Below are positions 11,949 to 21,989 of a stretch of 64,000 nt of DNA, piece after piece. Under the pieces are notes generated by a model, which had not been told where the DNA came from, did not search any database, and saw nothing but the letters and a program-made list of their open reading frames with translations. Position numbers and translations under genes: made by a program. This stretch comes from Phoenix dactylifera (lineage: Eukaryota; Streptophyta; Magnoliopsida; Arecales; Arecaceae): positions 4,791,812 through 4,855,811 of the forward strand of contig NC_052395.1 in NCBI RefSeq assembly GCF_009389715.1, given 5' to 3'. Positions within the stretch are counted from its first letter, which is position 1. Every line of letters begins with the position of its first letter.

Positions 11949-12158
11949 CATGCTTCTTTGGGATTATAGGGGTACAATATTTCCTTGCAGGTCATGGCTA
12001 TTGGCGATGGCGAAAATGATGTTGAGATGCTTCAATTAGCATCACTAGGGGTCGCACTTGCAAATGGGTCGGAGAAGGCTAAAGCTGTAGCCAACGTGAT
12101 TGGAGCCACAAATGATGAAGATGGTGTGGCAAAAGCTATATACGAATATGCTTTCTAA
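7569..12158 (+). CDS. YbeY-HAD fusion protein, 3' part (nine exons)
   Basis: Exons: 7569-7746, 7895-7978, 8059-8159, 8782-8874, 9728-9799, 10347-10466, 10582-10632, 11184-11372, 11991-12158; all introns GT-AG, phases match, giving 351 codons plus TAA. Residues 1-12 hold HGLLHLLGFDH, the His3 metal site (HxxxHxxxxxH) of the YbeY endoribonuclease. Residues 79-351 form a Cof-type HAD phosphatase: DMDGT with nucleophile D85 and acid D87, the Lys of TSKG at 279, and GDGENDVE at 301-308. In Arabidopsis the same fusion (At2g25870 type) has a plastid YbeY domain needed for rRNA processing; the HAD substrate is not known to me. The transit peptide and most of YbeY are absent: they are either upstream of the window across a huge intron holding chromovirus I, or lost. 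Introns contain a GTACC-rich foldback and two microsatellites. Confidence 0.9.
8397..8653. mobile_element. GTACCGG-rich foldback element (MITE-like) in intron
   Basis: About 257 bp bounded by near-perfect inverted ends: CAAGGTCTGCCGTACCGGTA on the left and its complement, with one change in the CCGGTAC part, on the right (CGGCAGACCTTG at the end). The inside is built of many GTACCGGT-like words in both orientations, so the whole can fold on itself. It lies in the intron between 8160 and 8781 of the YbeY-HAD gene. No coding capacity. No clear target duplication was found, so its class is open. Confidence 0.6.
10483..10537. repeat. (CT)n(GT)n microsatellite
   Basis: A run of CT repeats passes into a run of GT repeats just downstream of the exon ending at 10466. 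It starts 17 bases inside the intron and may vary in length between individuals. Confidence 0.95.
11920..11947. repeat. (CT)n microsatellite
   Basis: CT repeat about 45 bases before the last exon of the YbeY-HAD gene. Being pyrimidine-rich it may add to the polypyrimidine context of the 3' splice site. Confidence 0.9.
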
Positions 12159-12981
12159 CATGCAATTTGACGGCAAGATACAGAACAGCAGTCTGATTCG
12201 ATTTTTTCAATGATACGCAGGATTCAGCCCATGCTAGTTTTTTATTCTTTTATATCTGGTGCAATGATTATTGCAAGCAGATGAGCCAAGCAAAAGTCCC
12301 TTTCATTGGTTGGGCATATAATGACTATAGCTCTTGAAGTTAGGACCATTGTTTTGAGCTGGAGAAGCCAGATCACCCTTTTGTTTCCAAGGTTTTTATT
12401 ATTCTGTTTCTGCATGCTTAATGGGCTTTATTGTTGTTGCCAAACATGTATCATGTTCGAGAATAGAGGAAGAATTCCATACATTTGACTTTGAACGACG
12501 CTCTTTGCGTGATGTTGTGAGGCAAGTAGATGCCAGCTTTTTCAGATTTCCGAGCATTTTACAACGCTAGGCTATGCACGATCCAGGTTAAACTGCTGAG
12601 TTTCTAGTGCTGCAATAATTGATCGATCCTAAATTTATAGAGTTTTTTATTTTTTTTAATATCAGATTTTGTCAATATTATGTATACAAGACCTTCACTT
12701 ATTTTTGTTCATAAATCAACTCAAATAGATTTAATTGTATTTGCAAAACAGTCCTTGGGTTAAGGTTCTGTCAGCAAATCGCAGATAATGCCTTGCTTCC
12801 CACCGGCATGCTTGAGGTGGACCCTCAAAAATCCCCGCCGGCTAGTTGTTTTCCCTCCGCAGGCTGCTTCAACTCATTCTCGCCCATTGGGTTCTAACAA
12901 CCTCGCCCACCTTCGGTCGCCCTATCTCGAGAGTAATTGGCTCTTCGGCCTCGGTCCGGTTCGACATCTCCTTCGACCCTC
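12159..12981. other. 3' UTR and intergenic DNA
   Basis: The first part (to perhaps 12700) is probably the 3' UTR of the YbeY-HAD gene; AATAAT- and AATATCA-type A-rich words occur near 12615-12665, but no single poly(A) signal stands out. From 12780 base composition becomes more GC-rich. No gene is recognised. Confidence 0.4.
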
Positions 12982-13263
12982 CTAGCAGATCTCCATTGGA
13001 TTTCGTCCCAGCAGATCGTCGTCGGCTTCACCGTCACCGGTGCCGGGGGCGAGCAGTGGAACAAATGCCAACAGGGGCAAGATAAGAATAAATAAACTCT
13101 CCAGCAGGGGGACAGTCAGGATCACGATTAGAGCCACCTTTCGACCCTCCGTGTCATGCCGGAGGGGCGAAGGGAGCAAGACGAGATCACTAACGGCGGT
13201 GGCGGCAGGAAAGCCGTCGGAGTCGAATTTGGCGCTGTGTAGGACAAGGGGGCAGTAGAGCAC
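12982..13263 (-). CDS. unrecognised small protein with one membrane segment
   Basis: A 93-codon open frame on the minus strand in a local GC-rich patch. The first 40 residues are polar and include LPSPLRHDTEGRK; then comes a long hydrophobic stretch (about residues 43-71, rich in L, I, V, P) that could span a membrane, followed by an acidic tail. The RHD-EGRKVA-hydrophobic layout resembles short single-pass proteins of plants, but I cannot name a family. A start at 13263 is the only ATG upstream. There is no clear promoter, and it could equally be a gene fragment or chance frame. Confidence 0.2.
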   Translation of the reverse strand: MLYCPLVLHSAKFDSDGFPAATAVSDLVLLPSPLRHDTEGRKVALIVILTVPLLESLFILILPLLAFVPLLAPGTGDGEADDDLLGRNPMEIC

Positions 13264-14478
13264 GGGACGGAGAGCTATTTGAATTGAATCATGCTTGCTT
13301 ATATATATTTATGTTTATCTGGATCGATTTATAATAGAGATAAAGGGGAAAATCCTGATACCTGGATTTGATACTATAGCTCTCTAGGATCCTGCATTAA
13401 ATATCACTTCTGTGCAAATTTGAACTAGTCCCGGCACGGATATGTGCGCTTAGACTCGTTCAGGTCTTTAAAAACAAGCATCATGTTAATTGAACCAACC
13501 CGAGCTCAAAAAATTTGAATTGAATCATGCTTACCAACCTATAGAAGAAAAATATTAAACAGGACTCTACTAGGTCAAAGTCTAAGCTAGTACCGGCAGT
13601 TCCAATGCTCGGACTGGTAACCGCACGCAACCTGCTCTGACTCAAGTGCATGAAATTCACACCTGATGCTTGCATATTTAATTTTTATTAGAAACCATGA
13701 ATACTAAATCAATTTTGCGCATATCATCTACTATTATACCAAAACTAGCTACAGAGTTAAAGCTACACAAATAAAACATAATCAGTTTCAGTTTAGGGTT
13801 TCTTGACTTGGCCTCAGCTTGTGATGATGTCTCATCTTTCATCACCCTTACTTGGATGACATTAGAAGCATTTTGTTTATTCTAATTGAGTCCCTCGTAT
13901 CCATCAGGAAGGTAACCGCAAAATCTATATTGTTATTAAACAAAATTCTAAGCTATATTTAATGATTTCTTATCTCAGCTATTTAATTTGATATATTTGC
14001 TTGTGCCACAAACCCGTCACCGGGTCGACCATGTGACATGGCCATATAATCCTTAAAGTGAAGCCCTAGAGATCATGTAAGACCTAAGACAAATAATATC
14101 CATATAATACCAACGATTATAATCAATTCAATCCAATAAAACCACTATCATTAAATAATCAACCAGCTCAATTATAAAATTTCAAATGTTCATCGGTATC
14201 AGAAAAAAAATAGACTTGACTAACTAACTAACTAATTGCTGCTCATCCTACACATCTGAAACTACGCACACTGTGACTATAAAAAAAAATATAAAGAAAA
14301 ATACGAGTTTTTTTTAGCCCAGTAAAAATTTCGAACCGCTACACCATAAGTAATAAAAAAAATTAAATAAACAATACTGGATAAAATGAATATTATATCA
14401 ATATTTGGAAAGCTCGTTCAAATAGCATGCACATATGCCCTCATTATTATCTTACCATACATATATACATACATACAT
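13264..14478. other. AT-rich intergenic DNA
   Basis: No gene recognised. A word of about 20 bp around ATTTGAATTGAATCATGCTT occurs twice (near 13277 and 13515), suggesting a small local duplication. Confidence 0.5.
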
Positions 14479-14607
14479 ATAGAAGATGATACTAAGGATC
14501 TTTATTTATTTGTAAACTCTCTCGGCGGATGGGTAATACCAGCAATAGCCATTTATGATACAATGCAATTTGTGCCACTCGATGTGCATACCATATGCAT
14601 GGGATTC
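14479..14607 (+). pseudogene. clpP: plastid clpP exon 2 fragment in the nucleus (NUPT)
   Basis: The frame reads [11 protein letters not shown], then [30 protein letters not shown], which is the second exon of the chloroplast ClpP1 protease subunit. In the plastid gene the segment would read NSPGGWVIPG and carry a proline in place of the leucine before DVHT; these changes and the loss of homology on both sides (a TATATACATACATA repeat on the left, a TATGTATG repeat on the right) show a decayed transfer of about 130 bp. The catalytic Ser region that follows CMG in ClpP is missing. Fragment is non-functional. Confidence 0.85.
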
Positions 14608-15395
14608 GTATATATGTATGTATGTATGTACATATGTATTATAATTGTTTAACAATAGTTTCTTATGTCATGTCATTTCTTTTTCATTAACTTGATTTCT
14701 AGGTTTCATATCAATATTTTTCTAATTTTGGACAAACCAAGATCATAACCCAATCCAAGACTGCTAAATAAAATTCCACACACAAGCCAGTGGAGGCTAT
14801 CCCATGCATAAGCCTATAGAGCTATGCCATGCATAAGCTTATGGATGCTATCTCATGACGGAGTTAATCCAAATCATATTTTTTCCATTTGATTTACATG
14901 TTATCCTTATCAAATTGATTCCAATTATATAGTATATTTTGCACAATTTCAAGGTACTTATGATCATCATTCATATAGTTATTTTTCAATATCTAATACA
15001 TATAATGATCATACAAATATGTTCATATCGAAAATCATATAAAATATATTATTTTATGCAAAACCGAATCCATAAATACAAACCTCATGATGCAAAACCA
15101 ACGGTATAAATTAACAAACATGTTATATACATATTGGTGATCAAGTACAGAGATTTTTATCTTTATCGAAAATAACTAAATACAATAATCACTGACCCAC
15201 TTCATGATCTACAAGCTGGGGTGCAGGGTAACCTAATCAAAACTTTCTTACGCAGATGACTTTTTGTCTATAGCATCAAACTCAATTATCAAAAAAAAAA
15301 ATTATACAGTGGACTAGGAACCTAGATTGCCTACCGGCATCCACTAGGGTCCATCACTAAATCCATTGAATCATTTCTACCAATTGCTCGGGTAA
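14608..15395. other. AT-rich intergenic DNA
   Basis: AT-rich with short TATG/CATA repeats at the left edge and a CATGCATAAGC(C/T)TATGGA-like word repeated near 14800 and 14835. No gene recognised. Confidence 0.5.
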
Positions 15396-15530
15396 TTAGA
15401 GAGAGAAAGGGAGGGAAGAATCAATGATAGAAAAAAGAGATAGGAAGGAAAGCGAGAGATAAAGAGAGGAAAGAGAATGAGAGAAGGAAGAGAAGAGAGG
15501 GAAGAAGAGAGAAACCTCTCTCTCTCTTCT
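15396..15530. repeat. purine-rich (GA/GGAA)n tract
   Basis: Nearly pure purine stretch of GAGA, GGAA and GAAAG words on the plus strand, ending in a CT-rich run near 15513-15535. It gives rise to long chance frames on both strands. Confidence 0.85.
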
Positions 15531-16350
15531 CTTTTCATGAATGGGAAAGTTCATCTTCCTTTTCCCCTTCCTCCTTCGGGTCAAAAAGAGTGGCAGCCAC
15601 AATGGCCCAGCCCCCCACCCAAAGGCGGCTGTAAGCAACCCATAACCTCAGTCATCACTGGCGATAGCAATAGACCATCACAAAAAAGAAGAGAGTTACA
15701 CAAAGGAAGCTCTCGAATCTACCAAACTCGGCCTAAACCATTGCCGATTTTTCCAACAATTGGTCATACCATCCCAAAAATTCCGAGAGAGGTGAAACTC
15801 GACCAGATCCGGTGATCGGCAATGGTCAATAAGAGACAAACAACCAAAATAGAGCACCCCTATTTCTGGTAGTTTTCTGATGATTCGTCAGCTCAGTTTG
15901 AGCCAAATGATGGCCAAAAAATCAGAAAAGAAAGAGTAGACAATATAGAACGCTAATATCGGTCTGCCGAGGTTCCTTGGTAGTGTTTCCAATAAAGAAA
16001 CAAAGAACTTGGAGAAGAATCGAGATCGGCAACGACTCTTAAAGTTATTTTCTCGACATGCTTGAATGCTAATAGGTCTGGCCTCTTCAGGCCGGCTCAC
16101 TAGCCCAAAAGAACTAGGCAATTATAATAAAACTTTAATCTGCCCAAGGAGAAAAAAATTATAATATCCAGGTCTCCGTTGTCATGGTTCAAGACCAGCC
16201 ATAAAGGACAGCTATTAAGCGAGTGAAACTTTATGGAAAAACGTGTTGAAATACGTATTTCTATCTTCGAACAAATTCCTTTATAACAGAAAAAAATGGA
16301 TGAGATCCTGTCAGAGATAAAATAAAGAAGCTTAAGTCTTTGTTTTGGTA
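15531..16350. other. intergenic DNA downstream of the U2 gene
   Basis: No gene recognised in either strand. It lies on the 3' side of the U2 snRNA gene; the first 30 bases beyond the RNA would hold any 3'-end box, but I cannot identify one with certainty. Confidence 0.4.
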
Positions 16351-16546
16351 GGGGTGGGCCGGGCCCGTGCGGTAGTGCAACGCATGGGCGACCCGCAAGG
16401 ACCTCAGCGGCAAGCCACTGCAGATGGGCCCTTCCCCACAAGAAATTAATTTAATATCATGGTGGGCCGATGGCCCACGTATCAGATATTAAACTGATAA
16501 GAACAGATACTACACTTGATCTTAGCCAAAAGGCCGAGAAAGGTAT
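16351..16546 (-). ncRNA. U2: U2 spliceosomal snRNA
   Basis: 196 bp, the usual length of plant U2. The RNA starts with ATACCTTTCTCGGCCTTTTG and has the stem-loop I, the branch-point recognition GTAGTA (complement of 16508-16513), the conserved TATCAGTTTAATATCTGATA helix, and the GGGCC-ATC-GGCCC hairpin. The Sm-type site reads ATTTCTTG (complement of 16439-16446), one C inside the usual run of Us. U2 pairs with the intron branch point in the spliceosome. The 3' end at 16351 is set by the GGCCCACCCC end and length. With its own promoter parts upstream it is probably a real gene, though the C in the Sm site leaves room for a variant or pseudogene. Confidence 0.9.
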
Positions 16547-16570
16547 GATTTTGTTCGCCGCCCGTTCCTC

Positions 16571-16623
16571 TCTTTTATTTGGACCGATCCTGCTTCCACT
16601 CGTCATCCCAGCCGATATGGGAC
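16571..16623 (-). promoter_or_regulatory. U2 promoter: USE and TATA-like box
   Basis: On the minus strand GTCCCATATCG (complement of 16613-16623) matches the plant upstream sequence element RTCCCACATCG with one change. An AAATAAAAG TATA-like box (complement of about 16572-16580) follows after a 32-nt gap and sits about 26 bases before the RNA start. A gap of 32-34 nt is the known Pol II type in plant snRNA genes, as expected for U2. Confidence 0.8.
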
Positions 16624-18289
16624 TAAACGGATTCTGCCGAACCACGTGATACGTGTGATTACCAAAAAAAAAAGGAAAACAAAAGAAAAAAGCTTATGTA
16701 TATTTGTATAGGTGCATATGGAGAGTGTAGATAAGCCTCACAAAGAGACATATTGGAGGAGTTCATACCATATAATAGAATAGGTGCATATATATATTTG
16801 CATAATAAACTAAATTCGAATAGGAGATTTAAGTTCTAATGCGATCTATCATTCCAATCTATAGAAAAAAAGTATAAAAAAAATAATTTTCTTTCTTTTT
16901 TATCAACATGTTATATGCAAAAATAATGCATGCAAATCAAGATTCTAAAAAGAGCTGTTTTCAGAAAAATAGGTATAAAAACTAAATGCCATGCTCTTTC
17001 AATAAAGTAAATTTATTACTAAAAGCTAGTATGGATGTTATGCCAATAAGTGTTATTTGTTTGTTTGGCTTGAAATTTGACTTATAATTCACAATATGCT
17101 TTTTCAATAGAGTAAGCTCACTTATTGTAGGATGAAATTTTTATTTATATTTTATTTATCAAATATTATTTTAATATCAAAATTATAAAAGAGTAATCAA
17201 TAAGTTGGGTAGAGTGTATCCAACAAAAATATATAATATTTTATTTGAATCGAGAGACCTAGAAAGAGAGAGAGCAATCAATTCTTAATTTGATTGGTTG
17301 GTTGGTGAAAGAGAGAACAAAAGTTTAAATTATCTTTAGATATTTAAAAAATCAAAAAATCGGAGAGGTCCAATCCTATCTATTGATCAATGATAGTTGA
17401 TTGACAAGACTATTATACTCAATAACACTGCCCCACATACAACGTGAGCCCTGCCCGATTAGATGGGGTCGCATGATAGATTAACAACTATGACCCGTGA
17501 TATTTCTCCAATCTAGATGAGAGAGAGAGCCATTTTTTAGAAGGAAAAAAGAAAAATAAAGGAGAAGAAGTGAAAATTTTGTCATTTCAAAAAAAAAAAA
17601 GAAAATCAAAGAGTTCAATGAGAAAATGGATTCTATTTTTTCGTATACAGTGTTCTCTTCTCTCATCTTTTAAGATTTTATTTTCTCGACTCCGCAACAA
17701 GGGCGCGCGTGTGCGTGTTCGGATAAGATTTAGAGTCACAATGAGCAAGATTCTCTTCTCTAGCTAGAAAAAGAGACGAGCTAAAGCTCCACCTACCAAG
17801 AGTAGGAAATTTAATTAATACCTAACACAAGTATGACTTATTTAATCCCCCAGGATGGAAAGGTATGACTTAATTGAAAAGAGAGAAAAAAAAGCACTAC
17901 CAAGTCATAATCTACCAAGTCATAATCCATCCAGGATTTTTAACTATTTCGTTGACTATGGGAAACCCGATAGGAAGCATTGAATTTTGGAGTTTGAATT
18001 TGCTTAGAATTAAGGCGATTTTTAGATTAATTTTACTGAAGGAAACGTTTGCAAAAGGTTCTTCATCTCTACCTTTTCTCGGATTAAGGCATATTAAGCT
18101 GTTCAAAAACTTTTATCATAAAATTCTTACCTCTCCCCCACCCACAGAAAGAAAAAAACAAAAAAGGAGCTACAATAAGATGATTGCAGAACAAATAAAT
18201 TCAGCACATGCTCCATCATTAATTCTCTCTCCAAAATCTAAAGCTATTCTGGTGACGAAACTCTTCAAGCTTTTTTGTCTTCATGTAAT
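16624..18289. other. AT-rich intergenic DNA
   Basis: Strongly AT-rich with A-runs. A repeat of TACCAAGTCATAATC occurs near 17899-17927. No coding family is recognised. The part next to 18289 is the likely 3' UTR of the OXS3-like gene. Confidence 0.5.
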
Positions 18290-19167
18290 TTAGTGAAGAC
18301 ATAAATTCTTCTGTACAGGAAGAGGTGGTGGTTTGCTGCTGCTTCTTGCAATTGAAGAAGCACAGGAACCTCCGGATGCCTTCTTTGATACGGTCTTGCG
18401 GGAAGTTCCCGGAATATGATTAGATTTGGGGCTTCCATCCAGCCCTCCTTCATAGCTCTTGCATGACTTCGTTCTCCTTTCGTAGGGTGTTTCTTTCTTT
18501 GGCAGATCCGCGAGGCATCTCACATCGGACAGGGATGAGTAGGACTGGGACTTCCCTTGATAGTACTTGGATAACCCTCTCCTGCAGCACCCACAGTCAA
18601 TATTCATCAAACGAATTCATGATGAGATAGCAACAGCAATAGCAATCCTCCATGCAGTTATAAATGAGATATTTTTGGAAGCAAAAGAAGAGTTAAAGCC
18701 TGCAATCTTATATATCAACAAAGGCCCTTCCATTCACTCTATGAAATATCTTTTTAATATAAATTTTTTTTAGGATTATGGTGCTTCTTGGCCGATCGAT
18801 GAAATGAAATAGAGGTTAGGATGGCGAACTAATTTCTTGAGACGCAATGGTGGGAAATTGTATTTGGTTGAGCTGCGATCATGGATAAATAAATAAATTC
18901 ATGCCGGAGGAATACTCACTTGACAGGAAGTTGCGCCACGAGGGGGGATAATCCGTCGAGAGGCCTCTCGGAATCGAACTTTGGCGGCAAGAAGGTCGTC
19001 TCGGCCAAAGGACGGGGAGAGTCCGGAGAAGCTGCTTCCTCCTCTCTGAATTTCGATGGAGGAGAGTCCTCGTCGGAGTCGCTGGAGGAGGAAGATTGGC
19101 GTAGCTCGACGTCATCTTCGTCACCAGATGGAAACCAACGAAACATTTGGTTCGGCTCTTCGCCCAT
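18290..19167 (-). CDS. OXIDATIVE STRESS 3 (OXS3)-like protein
   Basis: Two exons, 18920-19167 and 18290-18581, joined across a GT-AG intron (donor GTGAGT); 179 codons plus TAA. The N-terminus is acidic and serine-rich (SSSSSDSDEDS at about 25-35). Residues 84-97 read RGLSKYYQGKSQSY, followed by SSLSDVRCLADLPKKE: this is the signature motif of the OXS3/OXS3-like family. The C-terminus is basic and ends in a Ser/Pro-rich tail. Family members are nuclear proteins tied to tolerance of heavy metal and oxidative stress and to stress chromatin in Arabidopsis; the exact role here is inferred. ATG at 19167 gives the family-like MGEEP start; another frame at 19178 is a shadow. A TAAATAAAG-like box lies about 40 bases upstream. 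Confidence 0.87.
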
Positions 19168-19299
19168 TCTAGCTTCAAGTCTTCGGGACTCTTAATGGGG
19201 CTCTTTATTTATGTGCACGTTACGAGGCGCTAGTTCTTAATATATATATTGGTCCATGGTTGTTCTTAAAGAGCTTAAAAATCATTTTTCACCAGCGTA

Positions 19300-19570
19300 G
19301 TAACCCCGCCCCCTGAAAATGTTTGATGAGGATTGAACATTTTTTACTCATATCCTTTTTATCCGTAGTATAGCCTCACTAGCGTGGCAGCCCTACTTCT
19401 GTGTGAGTACGTCACACCAGCACCACCTAAATAACGGTAGACCGGATAGCGACTTCACCGAACAAACCAGACGGAGAGCATCCGGTTTCCGCATTTAATC
19501 GACGCCTGCGCGTTTCGAACCTGGGCCACTCTGGTGAAATCAAAGCTCTGTTCCCATCGTACTACCACCT
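19300..19570 (-). mobile_element. candidate tRNA-derived SINE
   Basis: On the minus strand an A-box-like TGGTAGTACGATGG (complement of 19554-19567) is followed about 30 bases later by the B-box-like AGGTTCGAAAC (complement of 19512-19522), the internal Pol III promoter layout of tRNA-derived SINEs. A non-tRNA body of about 200 bp follows. I did not find target duplications, so the limits are approximate and an old tRNA-like relic is the alternative. Confidence 0.45.
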
Positions 19571-20836
19571 TGATGGTAAAAATTATTTTTTTTGAAAACA
19601 AAAAATCTACGTTGGTTATCAAATTATTATTTTCAGACTTCTCTATTATTATTACAAGATTGCCGGAGAACGATGTGCTCATCGCTACATTATGTAGATA
19701 TTTTATGTCTTTGTAGAGAAACTAATAGTGTTGATGTCCAGATAATAACCATATGGAATCAATTTTATGAGATTTTTGTACTGATCCTTCTGTTCAGTTT
19801 TTATATTTAATTTAATTTCATATATTCGATAAAAAAAACAGAAGAGCGAGAGGATGGTTAACTTTTTTGCGTTTCCATTGGCTCTTTCTGTTCCCTCCAT
19901 TCCAAGGGTATATCTGTAAAACTGTTTTGTGGAGCTGTAACGGATAAGGTCCAAGCTTGGGGTTCATCCATATCATGCTTCTATCTTTCTTCCATAACCC
20001 GTTCAACGCATGTGTCGTCGGTTTTTCGGTGGAATCTCTCACGTGTATGATTGTAGTGGAACAAAACAAATCTAGAGGCAACTTTGGTGGACCAAGGGAT
20101 TCACAAGGAAACTAACAAATAAAATCTAACAGGATCCCGGATAGATTTTATACGGTCGCATGTTAGGCTTTCGGACCTCTCAATTTCCTGTGGCAGGGGG
20201 GACCGACAGAAGTCCACGGCCGAGATTTGCGTCCCCTTGCTTTTACGAGGACTTGTTCATAACGCGTGGGAACACAAAAGACCCGAGCCTAGCATGTCAT
20301 TTTGGAATATGGAATCGTTTCCATGGTTGGTCCGGCGTGGATAAGGATCGATGGGAGGGAGAGAGTAGGGAGCAGAAATAAAATAACAAATAATGAAACT
20401 AATTTTTTGTTGGGTTGCATTCTACGCGGCCCACCACTCCAGAAGCTTGGTATGGATGAGCGCGACAGGGTGCTGAGCTTTTTATATGCTTCATTGCTTT
20501 TTGATTTTGTTGGCCGCATTCATATCACACCCAGTTGTACCAAAAAAAAAAAATCGCTAAATGGAATAGATTGCTACAGGTGCGTGCTTACTTTGACCCG
20601 TGGGTCCACTGGATCACATGGCGTGGACGGTGGGCATTTGGGACTCGAAAGTTATAAAAAAGAAATCTGGTTTTCCATGCGTTCTTATCTAAAACCTCAA
20701 TCGGGAAGTGCGCGCACAATAAAAGTATCGGATGAAATCAGAAATTAAAGTTTAGTAGAAAAAATTTGAAAGTTATACAATAATATAAACACCTAGGTAT
20801 ATATCTTTCACGTATTTTAATAGCTGGTCCTTTTAT
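19571..20836. other. intergenic DNA
   Basis: No gene recognised. Open frames on both strands (for example 20302-20748) have no family features I can see. It is the upstream region between the OXS3-like gene and the TRIM. Confidence 0.4.
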
Positions 20837-20841
20837 GGACC

Positions 20842-21524
20842 TGTTGTGGGATGGGGTTTCCAGTTTAGTCCCACATCGGCTAATCAGCGGAAAGGTCTGT
20901 GCCTTAAATAGGGGGCTCAATAACCTCTCCCCACCGAGGGCCCTTTTGTAGGACAAAATCGTGAGGGTAGGGGTAGTACCTCCGCGGACCCCCGCGCCGT
21001 TAGGGCTCGGGACTGTCATTGGGCAAAGACCCTGGGCGACCTCCTGGAGACCCGAAGCGGCAATCCCAGAGCGGACAATACCTCGGGAGGGACACAGATG
21101 CTTTCCCTGCTCGGCTGGTGTGTGGGCTGCTGCCGGGGTGAAACCTCGCAGCAGTTGGCGCTAGAGGAAGGGACCCGGCCACGCACAAACCTTCCCGCTG
21201 GGGGGGCTGTGTTGTGGGATGGGGTTCCCAGTTTAGTCCCACATCGGCTAATCAGCGGAAAGGTCTGTGCCTTAAATGGGGGGGGGCTCAATAACCTCTC
21301 CCCACCGAGGGCCCTTTTGTAGGACAAAACCGTGAGGGTAGGGATAGTACCTCCGCGGACCTCCGCGCCGTTAGGGGTCGGGACTGTCATTGGGCAAAGA
21401 CCCTGGGCGACCTCCCGGAGACCCGAAGCGGCAATCTCAGAGCGGACAATACCTCGGGAGGGACGCAGATGCTTTCCCTGCTCGGCTGGTATGTGGGCTG
21501 CTGCCGGGGTGAAACCCCGCAACA
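20842..21524. mobile_element. complete TRIM (miniature LTR retrotransposon)
   Basis: Two direct LTRs, 20842-21153 (312 bp) and 21210-21524 (315 bp), frame a 56-bp inside. Ends are TGTTG...CAACA, and GGACC is duplicated at 20837-20841 and 21525-21529. The inside starts with a TGGCGCTAGAGG primer-site-like word two bases after the first LTR and ends in a G-run (GCTGGGGGGGCTG) that would serve as polypurine tract. No coding capacity, so it must borrow its enzymes. The LTRs are very similar; the left one reads GCAGCA where the right one reads GCAACA, and the G-run after the TATA-like box differs in length. Orientation is plus by LTR order. Confidence 0.9.
20868..20911 (+). promoter_or_regulatory. 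snRNA-type promoter in the TRIM LTR
   Basis: GTCCCACATCG at 20868-20878 is a perfect match to the plant snRNA upstream element (RTCCCACATCG). TTAAATAG at 20904-20911 is a TATA-like box, with a gap of 25 nt, close to the 23-25 nt known for Pol III-type plant snRNA genes such as U6 and U3. The right LTR carries the same pair from about 21236. A TTTT at 20942 could stop Pol III soon after the expected start. Confidence 0.6.
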
Positions 21525-21529
21525 GGACC

Positions 21530-21989
21530 AAATTACAACTTTTAGTTCCTGTTGTTGATTGGGACTTTAAGACCCATTTCAAGTTTCAAATTTTTGTTAA
21601 TTCCAAATCCTTAATTACTATGCACGCTCGTACCTCAATATGTATGCAGTTCTTTTGTTTCTACAGGAAAAATATGCACACATAATTCTGAACACATAAA
21701 TCTAAGTATATGCAGATAATATAACTATATATGTGGATATTATAATTATGAACAAAAACTATTATAAGCATGCAACCTGCAAGTGGAAGTGTCCAAAAAT
21801 ATGTTAAGTATGTGCAGGACTAAAATTTAATTATTGACGGTTAAGGGTTCATGGATTTGGGAAAAACTAACAATGGATAAGGTAGCTTCATTGTAAACTC
21901 TATCTATAAAGTGATCAGGGATAGCATCTATCTTGCATCTTTTTGACACTCTCTAGCATGCGATCCGCTATAGCGATTGTCATGGAAGA
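21530..21989. other. intergenic DNA
   Basis: AT-rich, TATATGTGGATAT-like words; nothing recognised. Confidence 0.4.

Noticed and set aside
15396..15815. Frames over the purine tract
   Set aside because: Low-complexity Arg/Glu or Ser/Leu strings from a GA repeat.
19455..19682. Intact tRNA gene
   Set aside because: A- and B-box-like words exist, but I could not fold a full cloverleaf with paired acceptor ends; a SINE head fits better.
20302..20748. 148-codon frame
   Set aside because: No domain, no homologue I know, contains a translated A-run; probably chance.
20980..21080. 5S rRNA-like words in the TRIM LTR, which would make it a Cassandra element
   Set aside because: A GGGCGACCTCCTGGAGAC word recalls the 3' part of 5S rRNA, but the rest of 5S, with its internal promoter boxes, is not present.
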